Positions 27,170 through 35,701 of a stretch of 64,000 bases of DNA are shown one piece after another. Location of the stretch: the NCBI RefSeq assembly GCF_004792295.1, contig NZ_SRRY01000002.1, forward strand, positions 310,001 to 374,000. The letters are read 5' to 3'. Within the stretch, counting starts at the first letter, position 1. Each line of letters starts with the position of its first letter. Source of the DNA: Pseudoalteromonas sp. MEBiC 03607 (GTDB taxonomy: Bacteria > Pseudomonadota > Gammaproteobacteria > Enterobacterales > Alteromonadaceae). The translations under genes and the position numbers were made by a program. The notes beneath the pieces are model-generated. The model was not told the origin of the DNA and searched no databases. It saw only the letters and a program-made list of their open reading frames with translations.

Positions 27170-27388
27170 TGACTCAGTGTCCAAAAATGAATGTGCCCTG
27201 AAGCACGATTACTTGGTGCTAATTCTCCTGAATTTTAAAACAAATAGAAAGGACTCAATAAGATTCATAATTTCTTGTTCATATATATTTAAAAACAATG
27301 AGTTATTTATTTCAGGTAAAATTACCTGTTGTAATAAGTAAGAATAATTGTTCAAATAGAGGCAAGGGTGCGTTGTTGGCTATAAAAA

Positions 27389-28294
27389 TTGAATTTAAGA
27401 ACAATACTAATAAAAAAATCTTTGATTGTTACATTTTTGTTTCTGTCGTTTGGCTTGTTTTGTTTTGTGGGAATTTTACAAGCAAATAAGCCTATATCTG
27501 ATATCGATACGTTTATTGAAACTTCTTTTCAATGTGATACTAAATCTGAGGTTAATCTTAATGAACTTGTCGTATATTCATCTGGTAAACGGCTAGCTGA
27601 AGATGTCGCGTTTTCATTATGTCAAGACGACACTATCAGTAAGCAATATGGCAAGGTTACCTCTTATTGGGGTTACAAGACATCTGATACAGTTGAGTTT
27701 TTGGGTAAAGGATTAGCAGATTTGATCCTCGCAAAAGAAAACTTAATTAACGCTTTTATGGCAGAATCAACTTACAACTATAAAGCCGTTGTTGGTTTTC
27801 CTGATTACACCGCCTACTTTATTTCAAGCAAAGAAAAGCCGCGGCTAGATAAAAGTTATTTTCTTGACAAACGAATTGGCCTTTTAGATTACCCTACAAG
27901 CCGTTCTGGTCATATTTTGCCGAAACAGTTGTTTAAAAAGTTAGATATTAATTTAGAGAATTTAGACATTACCTATGCTGGCTCTCATTCAGAGCTGAGA
28001 GAATTACTAGCAAGCGGTAAAGTTGATCTAATTTCTTCTTATTGGCAAGACATAGACCAGCAACGTTTTTCAATCAATTATATTACTCCCATCAGTGACA
28101 ACATTAGTGGCAGCCGTTGGTACCTTAAAATGCAAGATGAAAACACAGATCTTCTCTGTGCTGTTCAAAAACGTTTAATTGATTTAGCGCATGACCAAAA
28201 TTCTCATTATTTCAATCACGTTCAATCATTCTTTAACTGTAAAACGCAACACTCGTTGCGAATTAATGCTGAGGTAAACAATGCTACCAATTAG
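27389..28294 (+). CDS. Periplasmic PhnD/SBP-like protein, probable sensor subunit
   Basis: A 301-aa exported protein with an N-terminal hydrophobic helix (residues 10-31) and a fold suggestive of the type 2 periplasmic binding proteins of the PhnD/transferrin-like group: LNELVVYSSGKRLAEDVAFSL at the start, LGKGLADLILAKENLINAF, GLLDYPTSRSGHILPKQLF, and ELRELLASGKVDLISSYWQD. The upstream stop is TAA at 27383, so the start must be TTG 27389 or a later TTG. It overlaps the next gene by 14 bp, and no ABC permease or ATPase is nearby, which argues for signalling rather than transport. Confidence 0.7.
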   Translation: MNLRTILIKKSLIVTFLFLSFGLFCFVGILQANKPISDIDTFIETSFQCDTKSEVNLNELVVYSSGKRLAEDVAFSLCQDDTISKQYGKVTSYWGYKTSDTVEFLGKGLADLILAKENLINAFMAESTYNYKAVVGFPDYTAYFISSKEKPRLDKSYFLDKRIGLLDYPTSRSGHILPKQLFKKLDINLENLDITYAGSHSELRELLASGKVDLISSYWQDIDQQRFSINYITPISDNISGSRWYLKMQDENTDLLCAVQKRLIDLAHDQNSHYFNHVQSFFNCKTQHSLRINAEVNNATN

Positions 28295-29228
28295 AGTAAA
28301 GCTAATTTATGGTTGTTTATTCTTCGTTATTTGTCTGGTCTTATTTGGTAGCTATATTCTTGCAAAAGCGGTTAAGTCAACAGAGAATAATCAATTAAGC
28401 TTGGCAAATATAGAGAAGCGAATCGCCTTAGATTTAACTCATTTAAACCTTCCTGATGACTTTTTAAAGCATTCTGGTAGTAAAGAGGCTGTTATTGACT
28501 ACCTTGCTAAGCTTAATTCGCAGCTCAAAGAAACCCCGATTTTTGTTTATTCCATCGAAGGAATTACAGAGTTTCCAGCAAGAGCAGATCTGATTGAAAA
28601 GCAACTTCAAACACCACAAAAAGTTTTTACTATTAGTTTTGTTATTAATAACAATATTTTAAATAAAAATGATATTGCAGTATTTATTTTGGTATGTTTG
28701 TTTTCACTTGCGATTAGTTATTTATTCTTCTTAAGTGAACGCACAAAATTACAAGTTGCAAAACAACTTCCTGAACCTGAACCGAATAGTAAAACAAAAC
28801 CTATTTTGATTGTCGATCTTCAAAATAAAACATTGGCAGCAAATTGTAGCCCTGATAAACCTGTTGCATTAGCCAATAAGCCGTTATGTTTTTATTTGGC
28901 TTTGGTTGAGTTTTGTACTGAAAATCCTGATGTAGTGCTCAATCAGAATAAGGATGTTCCTGAAGAGTTACTTACACTTGCTAATAAGTATTTTTACCGG
29001 TTAGTTGAATTAGGTCATACAGTCCGTAAAAGACCAAATTTTACCAATAGTTTAGAAAAAACCTTGAGTGAAATCCGCGCTGCGCTTGATGATGTTTGGC
29101 AAGATCAACCAGAAGTTAAAGATGTTTATTATCCACCGAAAGCGCATGGTGAAGGTTCGCGTTCACGTTTACATCATTATGGATTAAAGAACATAACGTT
29201 AGAAAATATTGAAGTGATAGGTAAGTAA
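28281..29228 (+). CDS. Two-helix membrane protein with possible cytoplasmic winged-helix-like domain
   Basis: A 315-aa protein not recognised as a named family. One membrane helix lies at about 5-30, a periplasmic domain of about 100 residues follows, a second helix at about 134-152, and the C-terminal half is cytoplasmic. That half begins PILIVDLQNKTLAANCS and VALANKPLCFYLALVEFC and ends LEKTLSEIRAAL; a strand-helix-helix layout of this kind recalls PhoB-type winged-helix domains, but I could not confirm it. It starts within the end of the PBP-like gene (14-bp overlap), so the pair probably works together. A terminator follows at 29234. Confidence 0.55.
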   Translation: MLPIRVKLIYGCLFFVICLVLFGSYILAKAVKSTENNQLSLANIEKRIALDLTHLNLPDDFLKHSGSKEAVIDYLAKLNSQLKETPIFVYSIEGITEFPARADLIEKQLQTPQKVFTISFVINNNILNKNDIAVFILVCLFSLAISYLFFLSERTKLQVAKQLPEPEPNSKTKPILIVDLQNKTLAANCSPDKPVALANKPLCFYLALVEFCTENPDVVLNQNKDVPEELLTLANKYFYRLVELGHTVRKRPNFTNSLEKTLSEIRAALDDVWQDQPEVKDVYYPPKAHGEGSRSRLHHYGLKNITLENIEVIGK

Positions 29229-29233
29229 AACTA

Positions 29234-29262
29234 AAAAAGGGAAGTCATTGACTTCCCTTTTT
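29234..29262. terminator. Intrinsic terminator between the sensor-like gene and ushA
   Basis: AAAAAGGGAAGT (29234-29245) pairs with ACTTCCCTTTTT (29251-29262) around a 5-base loop. Symmetrical A and T tracts suit both convergent genes. Confidence 0.88.
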
Positions 29263-29275
29263 ACTTTTAATTTGT

Positions 29276-30880
29276 TTATTTAGGCGCGAAGTCGGCCGCT
29301 TTAACAGGACTATTTTGCTCAAAGAAACGTTTTAATGCCTGTGCGTCAGTATCATCTGTACTGACAAAGCCTTCTTTGTTTGTAAGAGTAGGGTAGCCAT
29401 CACCACCTGAGGCGTTGTAGCTGTTAATACTCATACGATATGTTTTCGTCATATCAAGTGGTTTACCAGCAATTTTAACATCAGATAATGTGTCGTTTTC
29501 ACGCTTAAAGCTTAATTTATAATATTGTAAGTAAGCACCTGAATCAGGTGGGAAAGAAGTCACAACAGATAGGTAATCAAATAATGCCTTCCCGGTCATA
29601 TCAATATAGGTGATACGGTTTTTAAAAGGGTGAACTTTTAAAATGTCTTTATAGCTCACATCGCCAGCTTGAATGCTATCACGAATACCACCGCCACTTA
29701 TTATACCAAAATCAGCACCAACAGATTGCATTTGTGCAGCAATTATTACCCGTGCTAGGTTTACTTGCTGGTAACGAACTTTGTTACGGTCACCCTCTAG
29801 CTTTTCATCAACTGCACCAATCTTTCCAGCAATTTGCGCTGCCCCTTTTGCTTGATAAACAGAAAGTACATCTTGTAAGTTTTTGTTTGGTTCGATGTAA
29901 TCAGCTGCCAACTTTTTATTGCCGTTTTCATCATTGATATAAAGATTTACCGGAATAAGCGCGTAATTAAGTAGTGTTAGTTGACCATTTTCTAATTTGA
30001 ATTCAGCTTTACCAACATATTTACCCCACTCATGTGCTTGCATGATCCAAGTACCATTTTGTTGATCTGGCTTACACTCTTTGCCTGGTATAAAACTCTC
30101 ATCTGCAACGTTGGCTTCTTTCATACAGACCGGTTCTTGTGAATGCCCACCAACAATTATGTCAAGTGTACCCTTTGGTAGATTACGAGCCATTGTTACA
30201 TCACCCGGTGCATTAATGCCAAAGTTTGCATCAACATAATGGCCCATGTGTGTAACTGCAATAGTGATATCAGGGTTGTATTGTTTATCGATTTCAGGAG
30301 CTAGCTTTGCTGTAACTGCTGTTGGGTCTTTAAACTCAAGGTTGCCAATATATTGAGGGTTACCTATTTTAGCTGTATCTGTGGTTGTTAAACCGATTAC
30401 AGCTATTTTTAGGCCATTCTTCTCAAAGATCTTATATCCTTGATAACGTGTCTCGCCAGTTGCCTTATCTATAATATTGGCAGATAAAAATGGGAAGTTA
30501 GACCATTTTTGTTGTTGATCAAGTACTGCCAGTGGGTTATCAAATTCATGATTACCTATAGCCATGGCATCATAACCAATGATTGACATACCTTTAAAAT
30601 CAGGCTCTGCATGCTGTAAGTCAGACTCGGGAATACCTGTATTGATGTCGCCACCTGAGAGTAATAATACTGCATGACCTTTTGCTTTAGCATCAGCTCT
30701 TAATTGATCAATTAAGGTCTTACGAGCTGCCATACCATACTCACCTTGCTCATTGTGCCAAAAGCGACCATGGTTGTCGTTTGTATGGAGTAATGTGAGG
30801 TATTGTACTGAATCAGTGTGAGTAGAAGAGCTGCAAGCCGCTAAGGTAAGCAGTAAAAAAGAAGATAAAAAAAAGCGCAT
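29276..30880 (-). CDS. ushA: 5'-nucleotidase / UDP-sugar hydrolase lipoprotein (UshA family)
   Basis: Metallophosphoesterase of 534 aa that releases phosphate from extracellular nucleotides and cleaves UDP-sugars. A lipobox LAAC (Cys16) suggests outer-membrane anchoring, like Vibrio NutA. The N-terminal domain has LLHTNDNHGRFW, LLLSGGDINTG, AIGNHEFDNP and VGGHSQEP, which hold the dimetal centre. The C-terminal domain has IRDSIQAGDVSYKDILKVHPF and MSINSYNASGGDGYPTL for substrate binding. It lies 74 bp downstream of a small DUF3820-like gene. With the S1/P1 nuclease nearby it could complete nucleic-acid degradation to nucleosides. Confidence 0.93.
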   Translation of the reverse strand: MRFFLSSFLLLTLAACSSSTHTDSVQYLTLLHTNDNHGRFWHNEQGEYGMAARKTLIDQLRADAKAKGHAVLLLSGGDINTGIPESDLQHAEPDFKGMSIIGYDAMAIGNHEFDNPLAVLDQQQKWSNFPFLSANIIDKATGETRYQGYKIFEKNGLKIAVIGLTTTDTAKIGNPQYIGNLEFKDPTAVTAKLAPEIDKQYNPDITIAVTHMGHYVDANFGINAPGDVTMARNLPKGTLDIIVGGHSQEPVCMKEANVADESFIPGKECKPDQQNGTWIMQAHEWGKYVGKAEFKLENGQLTLLNYALIPVNLYINDENGNKKLAADYIEPNKNLQDVLSVYQAKGAAQIAGKIGAVDEKLEGDRNKVRYQQVNLARVIIAAQMQSVGADFGIISGGGIRDSIQAGDVSYKDILKVHPFKNRITYIDMTGKALFDYLSVVTSFPPDSGAYLQYYKLSFKRENDTLSDVKIAGKPLDMTKTYRMSINSYNASGGDGYPTLTNKEGFVSTDDTDAQALKRFFEQNSPVKAADFAPK

Positions 30881-30954
30881 AATTGTTTGCCTGTTAAAAG
30901 CAGTAGTTAATTAAGCGCTTAGTTTAAACGACTTATATTTAAATTAAATGTCTT

Positions 30955-31152
30955 TTATAGATTTTTATTGCTATTTTCGGTATTTAATTGTCCAGTCGCA
31001 GCGAGTTGCCTACGAATTAACTCTTGTTCTGCATAATGTGATTTTTGATGGTTATTACCAACCATCCAGTTTAAGAAGCTCGCTGGTAATTTACTATACG
31101 GCTCACCTTGGTGTAAGCCAAAATCGCATATTGCGTTTTCTTCATTCGCCAT
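30955..31152 (-). CDS. DUF3820-like small protein
   Basis: A 65-aa protein with CDFGLHQGEPYSKLPASFLNWMV, the core of the DUF3820 family, which is described as a putative quorum-sensing-regulated virulence factor and is similar to the C-terminal part of exodeoxyribonuclease X-like proteins. The function is not established. The start is supported by AGGA 7 bp upstream of the ATG (31152). It stands between the cyclophilin gene and ushA. The antisense frame at 30948-31193 has no family match and is treated as a shadow. Confidence 0.65.
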   Translation of the reverse strand: MANEENAICDFGLHQGEPYSKLPASFLNWMVGNNHQKSHYAEQELIRRQLAATGQLNTENSNKNL

Positions 31153-31398
31153 GGTTTATTCCTGTGTGTTCTTTGTTGTCATGCAAATACTAACAAACTC
31201 AGTCTATTTGATAAGACGATTTTGATTTAAGATTTATATTTTTTATAACCATAATGAATACGCGGTGTAAATAAATGTAACTAACTTGTAATTGATTTGG
31301 CGCGTTTTGTGTAACTATTTTGTTTGCTATTTAAGCGCCTAGCGTTTTTGTTTAGTCTTGCTGCAGTTTTAGAATAAAAATATCAGGAAAGATAAAAA

Positions 31399-32136
31399 AT
31401 GAAAAAATATTTAATTGCCTCTGTGCTTTGTGCAGCAAGCTACAGCGCCAACTCAACTATCATTGAAATGCAAACTAACCAAGGCACGATTACAGTTAAT
31501 CTATTTGATCAACACACCCCCATAACTGTAGAAAACTTTTTAAATTATGTAGAAGAGGGCACTTATAATAGTAGTGTCATTCATCGCTCTGTTGAGAATT
31601 TTGTTTTACAAGGCGGAGGATTTAAATTTGATTCTGATTTTAAAGCTATTGAAACAAATGATGCGATAAAAAATGAGCCTAAACTATCTAATGTGAAAGG
31701 CACCATTGCGATGGCTAAGCAAGGTGGTAATGCAAATAGTGCAACTAGCCAATGGTTTTTCAATTTAAAAGACAATAGTGCTAATTTAGATCTTCAAAAT
31801 GGTGGTTTTACTGTGTTCGGCCAAATTACAGCTGAAAGCCAAATGGTGTTAGATAAAATCACTGAACTCACACACTGTGGTGATATTCCTGTTGTTGGTT
31901 TAAATAACGATCAATGTCCAACAGATACCTCAGGCTTTAATGGTGAGAATTTAGTAACTATTAATAGTGTGGTAATTCTTGATGATGATCCGAACTCTTC
32001 TCAATTATTAAAACCAAAAGAAAACACGCTGATCAAACAAGATAAGCCTTCAGGTGATTTAGACAGTGGCTCAGGTGGTAGTATGGCGTGGATGCTGTCT
32101 TTACTAGCTTTGTTTGGCTTTTGTCGTCGTAAATAA
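31399..32136 (+). CDS. Cyclophilin-type peptidyl-prolyl isomerase with GlyGly-CTERM tail
   Basis: A 245-aa exported prolyl isomerase. The signal peptide ends about residue 19. The cyclophilin domain (about 20-190) has TPITVENFLNYVEEGTY, IHRSVENFVLQGGGF, GTIAMAKQGGNANSATSQWFFN and GGFTVFGQI with the catalytic Arg in HRSVENF. The C-terminus, GSGGSMAWMLSLLALFGFCRRK, has the GlyGly, hydrophobic helix and basic end of a GlyGly-CTERM signal, which is cleaved by rhombosortase in relatives. It should therefore be surface-exposed or secreted through a type II route. It is monocistronic with a terminator at 32144. Confidence 0.9.
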   Translation: MKKYLIASVLCAASYSANSTIIEMQTNQGTITVNLFDQHTPITVENFLNYVEEGTYNSSVIHRSVENFVLQGGGFKFDSDFKAIETNDAIKNEPKLSNVKGTIAMAKQGGNANSATSQWFFNLKDNSANLDLQNGGFTVFGQITAESQMVLDKITELTHCGDIPVVGLNNDQCPTDTSGFNGENLVTINSVVILDDDPNSSQLLKPKENTLIKQDKPSGDLDSGSGGSMAWMLSLLALFGFCRRK

Positions 32137-32143
32137 TTCCTTG

Positions 32144-32167
32144 ATAAGGCGCTTAAAAGCGCCTTAT
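32144..32167. terminator. Bidirectional terminator after the cyclophilin gene
   Basis: ATAAGGCGCTT pairs with AAGCGCCTTAT around a minimal loop at 32144-32167. It lies between converging genes. Confidence 0.85.
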
Positions 32168-32186
32168 TTCTTAGTATTACTGAGTA

Positions 32187-32600
32187 TTAAAAGATTGTTA
32201 TTAATATCAGTACCCACATAATCAGCATAATAAAGCTACTGATAACAAAGCTATAATATCTAGCCTTTAACGTATTAGAGGTTAAATGTATAAAGCTATG
32301 GATTATGCGCAAAACGACATAAGCCCAAGCAAAGCCAACAAAAACAGTACCTACAGCATTTAGTTGTAGTGCAGTTAAACACGCAATAAAAAACAGTACA
32401 GGCATTTCGAACTGATTTATAAAGTTACGATCTGCAACACGCACGTGCGCACCTGCTTTTTCTAAATCCATTGTAAGAAAGTCTTTCATTTCTATGGTTT
32501 TTTTCTTAGCTGCGCTAAAGCGGCGCTTGCCCATAATGTACATTACTATGAATGTAAGTAATACCTGAGTAAACATCGCTACGATTAGCCACTTTTCCAT
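32187..32600 (-). CDS. MAPEG-family membrane protein
   Basis: A 137-aa protein with four hydrophobic helices typical of MAPEG (membrane-associated proteins in eicosanoid and glutathione metabolism). The family signature is seen in NFINQFEMPVLFFIACL, RNFINQFE..P.. being conserved, and in RIIHSFIHLTSNTLKARYYSF. Bacterial members are often glutathione-dependent enzymes of unknown substrate. It stands alone, divergent from the pitrilysin-like gene at 32767. Confidence 0.88.
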   Translation of the reverse strand: MEKWLIVAMFTQVLLTFIVMYIMGKRRFSAAKKKTIEMKDFLTMDLEKAGAHVRVADRNFINQFEMPVLFFIACLTALQLNAVGTVFVGFAWAYVVLRIIHSFIHLTSNTLKARYYSFVISSFIMLIMWVLILITIF

Positions 32601-32766
32601 AACTCATCCTTTTATATTGTAATTATTATGATTATTAGCCTTTTGCATTGCTTTTTCACAATGTGTTACAAACTTTTAGTGTTAGTCTGTTAAAAAGCAT
32701 TGAATTGCGGCTGATGAAAACTCATCATAAATAAAAATTGATTCAATATCTAATGGATACATAATA

Positions 32767-35652
32767 ATGAAAAAAATAATGGGCCTTAGTGCAATCGCAT
32801 TTGCTGTATTAGCTGGGTGTTCTTCAACATCTACTATGACTTCATCTACAGCTAATAGCAGCCTTATACCTGATTCTTTGGTTGTCAGTCCAAATGATGC
32901 CCGAGAATATAAAACACTAAAACTAGATAATGAGATTGATGTTATTTTAATCTCAGATCCGAGTGTAGAAAAGTCAGCAGCTGCACTTAGTGTTGGTGTC
33001 GGTTTACTACACGACCCTATGTCGCAACAAGGTATGGCACATTATCTAGAACATATGCTTTTCCTAGGTACAGACCGCTATCCTGATACCAAAGGTTATA
33101 GTGATTTTATGACCAAAAACGGTGGTGCGCACAACGCTTACACTTGGTTAGATATCACTAATTATATGTTTAAAGTAAATAACGATGCCTATGATGAAGC
33201 ATTAGACCGTTTTTCTGACTTTTTTAAAGCACCTAAGCTTTACCCTGAATACACTGATAAAGAAAAAAATGCGGTTAATGCTGAATGGTCAATGCGTCGT
33301 GAAATGGACTTTTTTGGACAATTTAAATTAGCACGCAAAATGATGGGAGACCATCCTGCAAACCGTTTCTTAATTGGTAACCTAGAAACGCTAGGTGATA
33401 AAGAAGGCAGTGATTTACATAAAGAAACGGTTGCTTTTTATAATAAATACTATTCATCTAATATCATGAAAGTGGCGATGATTTCTAACCGTCCGCTAGC
33501 TGAAATGGAAGCAAAAGCTAAACAGTATTTTGCAGATATCGAAAATAAACATATCGAAAAACCAACAGTAACAGATAAACTTGATTTTGATAAAGCTGGT
33601 GGTAAACGTGTTTACTATTCACCAAATGAAGACGTAAAACAATTACAACTTGAATTTACAATCACCGATAACAGTTCACAGTTTGCAGTTAAACCTAATC
33701 GCTTTGTGTCTTACTTGTTAAGTAATGAAATGCAAGGCAGCCCGGCACAAATATTACGCGATAAAGGCTGGGTATCACGTTTATCTGCTTCTGATTCACC
33801 TACACAATATGGTAACTACGGCAGCTTAACAGTAAGTATTGAACTAACTGACGCCGGCATGCAAAACCGTGAAGAAATTGTTGCTATGGTAATGCAGTAT
33901 ATTGCGTTAATTAAAGAGCAGGGTGTTGATAGCAAGTATTTTAATGAAATTCGTACTTCTTTAAACAATGAGTTTCAATTTCTTGAAAAAGGTGATGAGT
34001 TTGGCTACGTAAGTAACCTTACTGATAGTATGCAAAAGTTCCCAGTGAACAACGCAATTAATGCACCTTACTATTATGCAAAGTTTGATGCTGACGCTGT
34101 GCAAAACGTGCTTTCACAGTTAAACGAAGAGACGCTACGTATTTGGTATATTTCAAAGCAAGAAGAGACAGACTCGCAGCTACATTTTTACGATGGTAAA
34201 TATCGTATTGAAGATATCAGCGACGAAGAAGTTGCAAGCTGGAATAAACCAAGCGAATATGCTTTAGCTTTACCTACTGTAAACCGCTTACTGCCAGAAA
34301 GTTTTGCTATTAAGACCGCGGAATTTAAACAGCAAGCACATCCTAAACTGGTCTTTGATAAGCAAGGTGTCAAAGTTTGGCGCCAAGCAAGTCAGCAATT
34401 TGCTGAGCAACCTAAAGGGCTTGTTGAAGTTTACATTAACACACCTGATGCATTAGTTGATGTAAAAGCACAGGTGCTTTACTCAATTTGGGCTGATCTG
34501 TATAACTTAGAGCAAAGTAAATTAAGCACTGAAGCGGCTGTAGCAGGTATGAGTTTGGGGTTACAGCCAAGCAATGGTCTTATATTATCACTGAGTGGTT
34601 TTACTGATAAGCAGGACGTATTATTGGCTCAGGCGCTTGAAAATCTTACTTTAAATGTATCAGAAGATGGTTTTGCACAAGCGATTGACCGTTATAAGCG
34701 TGATTTACTAAATCAACAAAAGCAATTTCCTTTCTATCAAGCATTTGGTGAATATTCTAAGCTAACACGAAGTGGTAAATTTGATACCGAAACCTTAATT
34801 GCGGCGGCAGATACGCTAACCCTTGCTGATTTTACTGCTATTAAGCAATCAACTCTTGCTGCAAATGATTTACGTGTATTCACGTTTGGTAACTACAACC
34901 AAAATGATGTTGAATCTATTGCTAATAAGCTAACAGCTATATTACCTAAGGCTCATAAATCTACTGAGTTTGCTCGCAGCAAAGCATGGTTGCCACAAAT
35001 AGGTGAACGTATTGTATTGCAAAAGGATATTGATGTAGCTGATGTAGCGATTATCGATATGGTTGTTCATCCAACACCGGGTTATAAGCAAAAGGCTCAA
35101 GCGCAAGTGTTACAAAGCCACTTCAGAACGATTGCTTTTGATAAGCTTCGTACCGAAGAGCAGCTTGCTTATGCTGTTGGTGCGTTAGCCCGTCCGATTG
35201 AAGATTACTCTGCACTAGGTCTTTATATCCAAACACCAGTTAAAGGCCCTAAAGAAATGCAAGAACGCTTTGATGAGTTTAAAAAGCAATACGCAGTAGA
35301 GCTTGATAACATGACAGAAGAAACATTTTCACAACTTAAAAATGCAACGCTGGTATCTTTAAAAGAGCAACCTAAGAATCTAAGTGATGAAATGTCACCA
35401 CTTATCACAGATTGGTATCGTGAAAACTTTAACTTTGACTCTAAAGAAAAGCTTATTGCTGAAGTTGAAAAAGTAACCTTGGCTGATTTGAAAGATTATT
35501 ACAAGAAAACCATGCTGAACAGTGAAGCACCACGCTTGAACATTCAAATGCGTGGTAGCAAGTTCGCTGATAAGCCATTTGCAGATCTTAAAAACCAAAC
35601 AAAAGTTGAAAACTTAGAAACTTATTACAAAGGAATTAAATTCCAAAAGTAA
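32767..35652 (+). CDS. Pitrilysin/insulinase-like M16 zinc metalloprotease lipoprotein
   Basis: Periplasmic or outer-membrane-anchored peptidase of 961 aa, close to E. coli pitrilysin (962 aa). Lipobox LAGC (Cys18) marks a lipoprotein, whereas E. coli PtrA is soluble. The inverted zinc motif HYLEH lies at residues 92-96 (His92, Glu95, His96), with the third ligand expected in EKNAVNAEWSMRRE near 165. A second, inactive M16 half lies beyond 500, with RTEEQLAYAVGALARPIED. It probably degrades small peptides. A GGA-containing region precedes the ATG; a strong terminator follows at 35671. Confidence 0.93.
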   Translation: MKKIMGLSAIAFAVLAGCSSTSTMTSSTANSSLIPDSLVVSPNDAREYKTLKLDNEIDVILISDPSVEKSAAALSVGVGLLHDPMSQQGMAHYLEHMLFLGTDRYPDTKGYSDFMTKNGGAHNAYTWLDITNYMFKVNNDAYDEALDRFSDFFKAPKLYPEYTDKEKNAVNAEWSMRREMDFFGQFKLARKMMGDHPANRFLIGNLETLGDKEGSDLHKETVAFYNKYYSSNIMKVAMISNRPLAEMEAKAKQYFADIENKHIEKPTVTDKLDFDKAGGKRVYYSPNEDVKQLQLEFTITDNSSQFAVKPNRFVSYLLSNEMQGSPAQILRDKGWVSRLSASDSPTQYGNYGSLTVSIELTDAGMQNREEIVAMVMQYIALIKEQGVDSKYFNEIRTSLNNEFQFLEKGDEFGYVSNLTDSMQKFPVNNAINAPYYYAKFDADAVQNVLSQLNEETLRIWYISKQEETDSQLHFYDGKYRIEDISDEEVASWNKPSEYALALPTVNRLLPESFAIKTAEFKQQAHPKLVFDKQGVKVWRQASQQFAEQPKGLVEVYINTPDALVDVKAQVLYSIWADLYNLEQSKLSTEAAVAGMSLGLQPSNGLILSLSGFTDKQDVLLAQALENLTLNVSEDGFAQAIDRYKRDLLNQQKQFPFYQAFGEYSKLTRSGKFDTETLIAAADTLTLADFTAIKQSTLAANDLRVFTFGNYNQNDVESIANKLTAILPKAHKSTEFARSKAWLPQIGERIVLQKDIDVADVAIIDMVVHPTPGYKQKAQAQVLQSHFRTIAFDKLRTEEQLAYAVGALARPIEDYSALGLYIQTPVKGPKEMQERFDEFKKQYAVELDNMTEETFSQLKNATLVSLKEQPKNLSDEMSPLITDWYRENFNFDSKEKLIAEVEKVTLADLKDYYKKTMLNSEAPRLNIQMRGSKFADKPFADLKNQTKVENLETYYKGIKFQK

Positions 35653-35670
35653 CTTATTAGTTGATAAATA

Positions 35671-35698
35671 AAAGCCCAAGCAATTGCTTGGGCTTTTT
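35671..35698. terminator. Bidirectional terminator after the M16 protease gene
   Basis: AAAGCCCAAGC (35671-35681) pairs with GCTTGGGCTTT (35686-35696), followed by TT. Located between convergent genes. Confidence 0.92.
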
Positions 35699-35701
35699 AA
35701 T

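Noticed and set aside
30948..31193. Plus-strand 81-aa reading frame
   Set aside because: It is antisense to the DUF3820-like gene, which has a Shine-Dalgarno and family motif; the plus-strand frame has neither.
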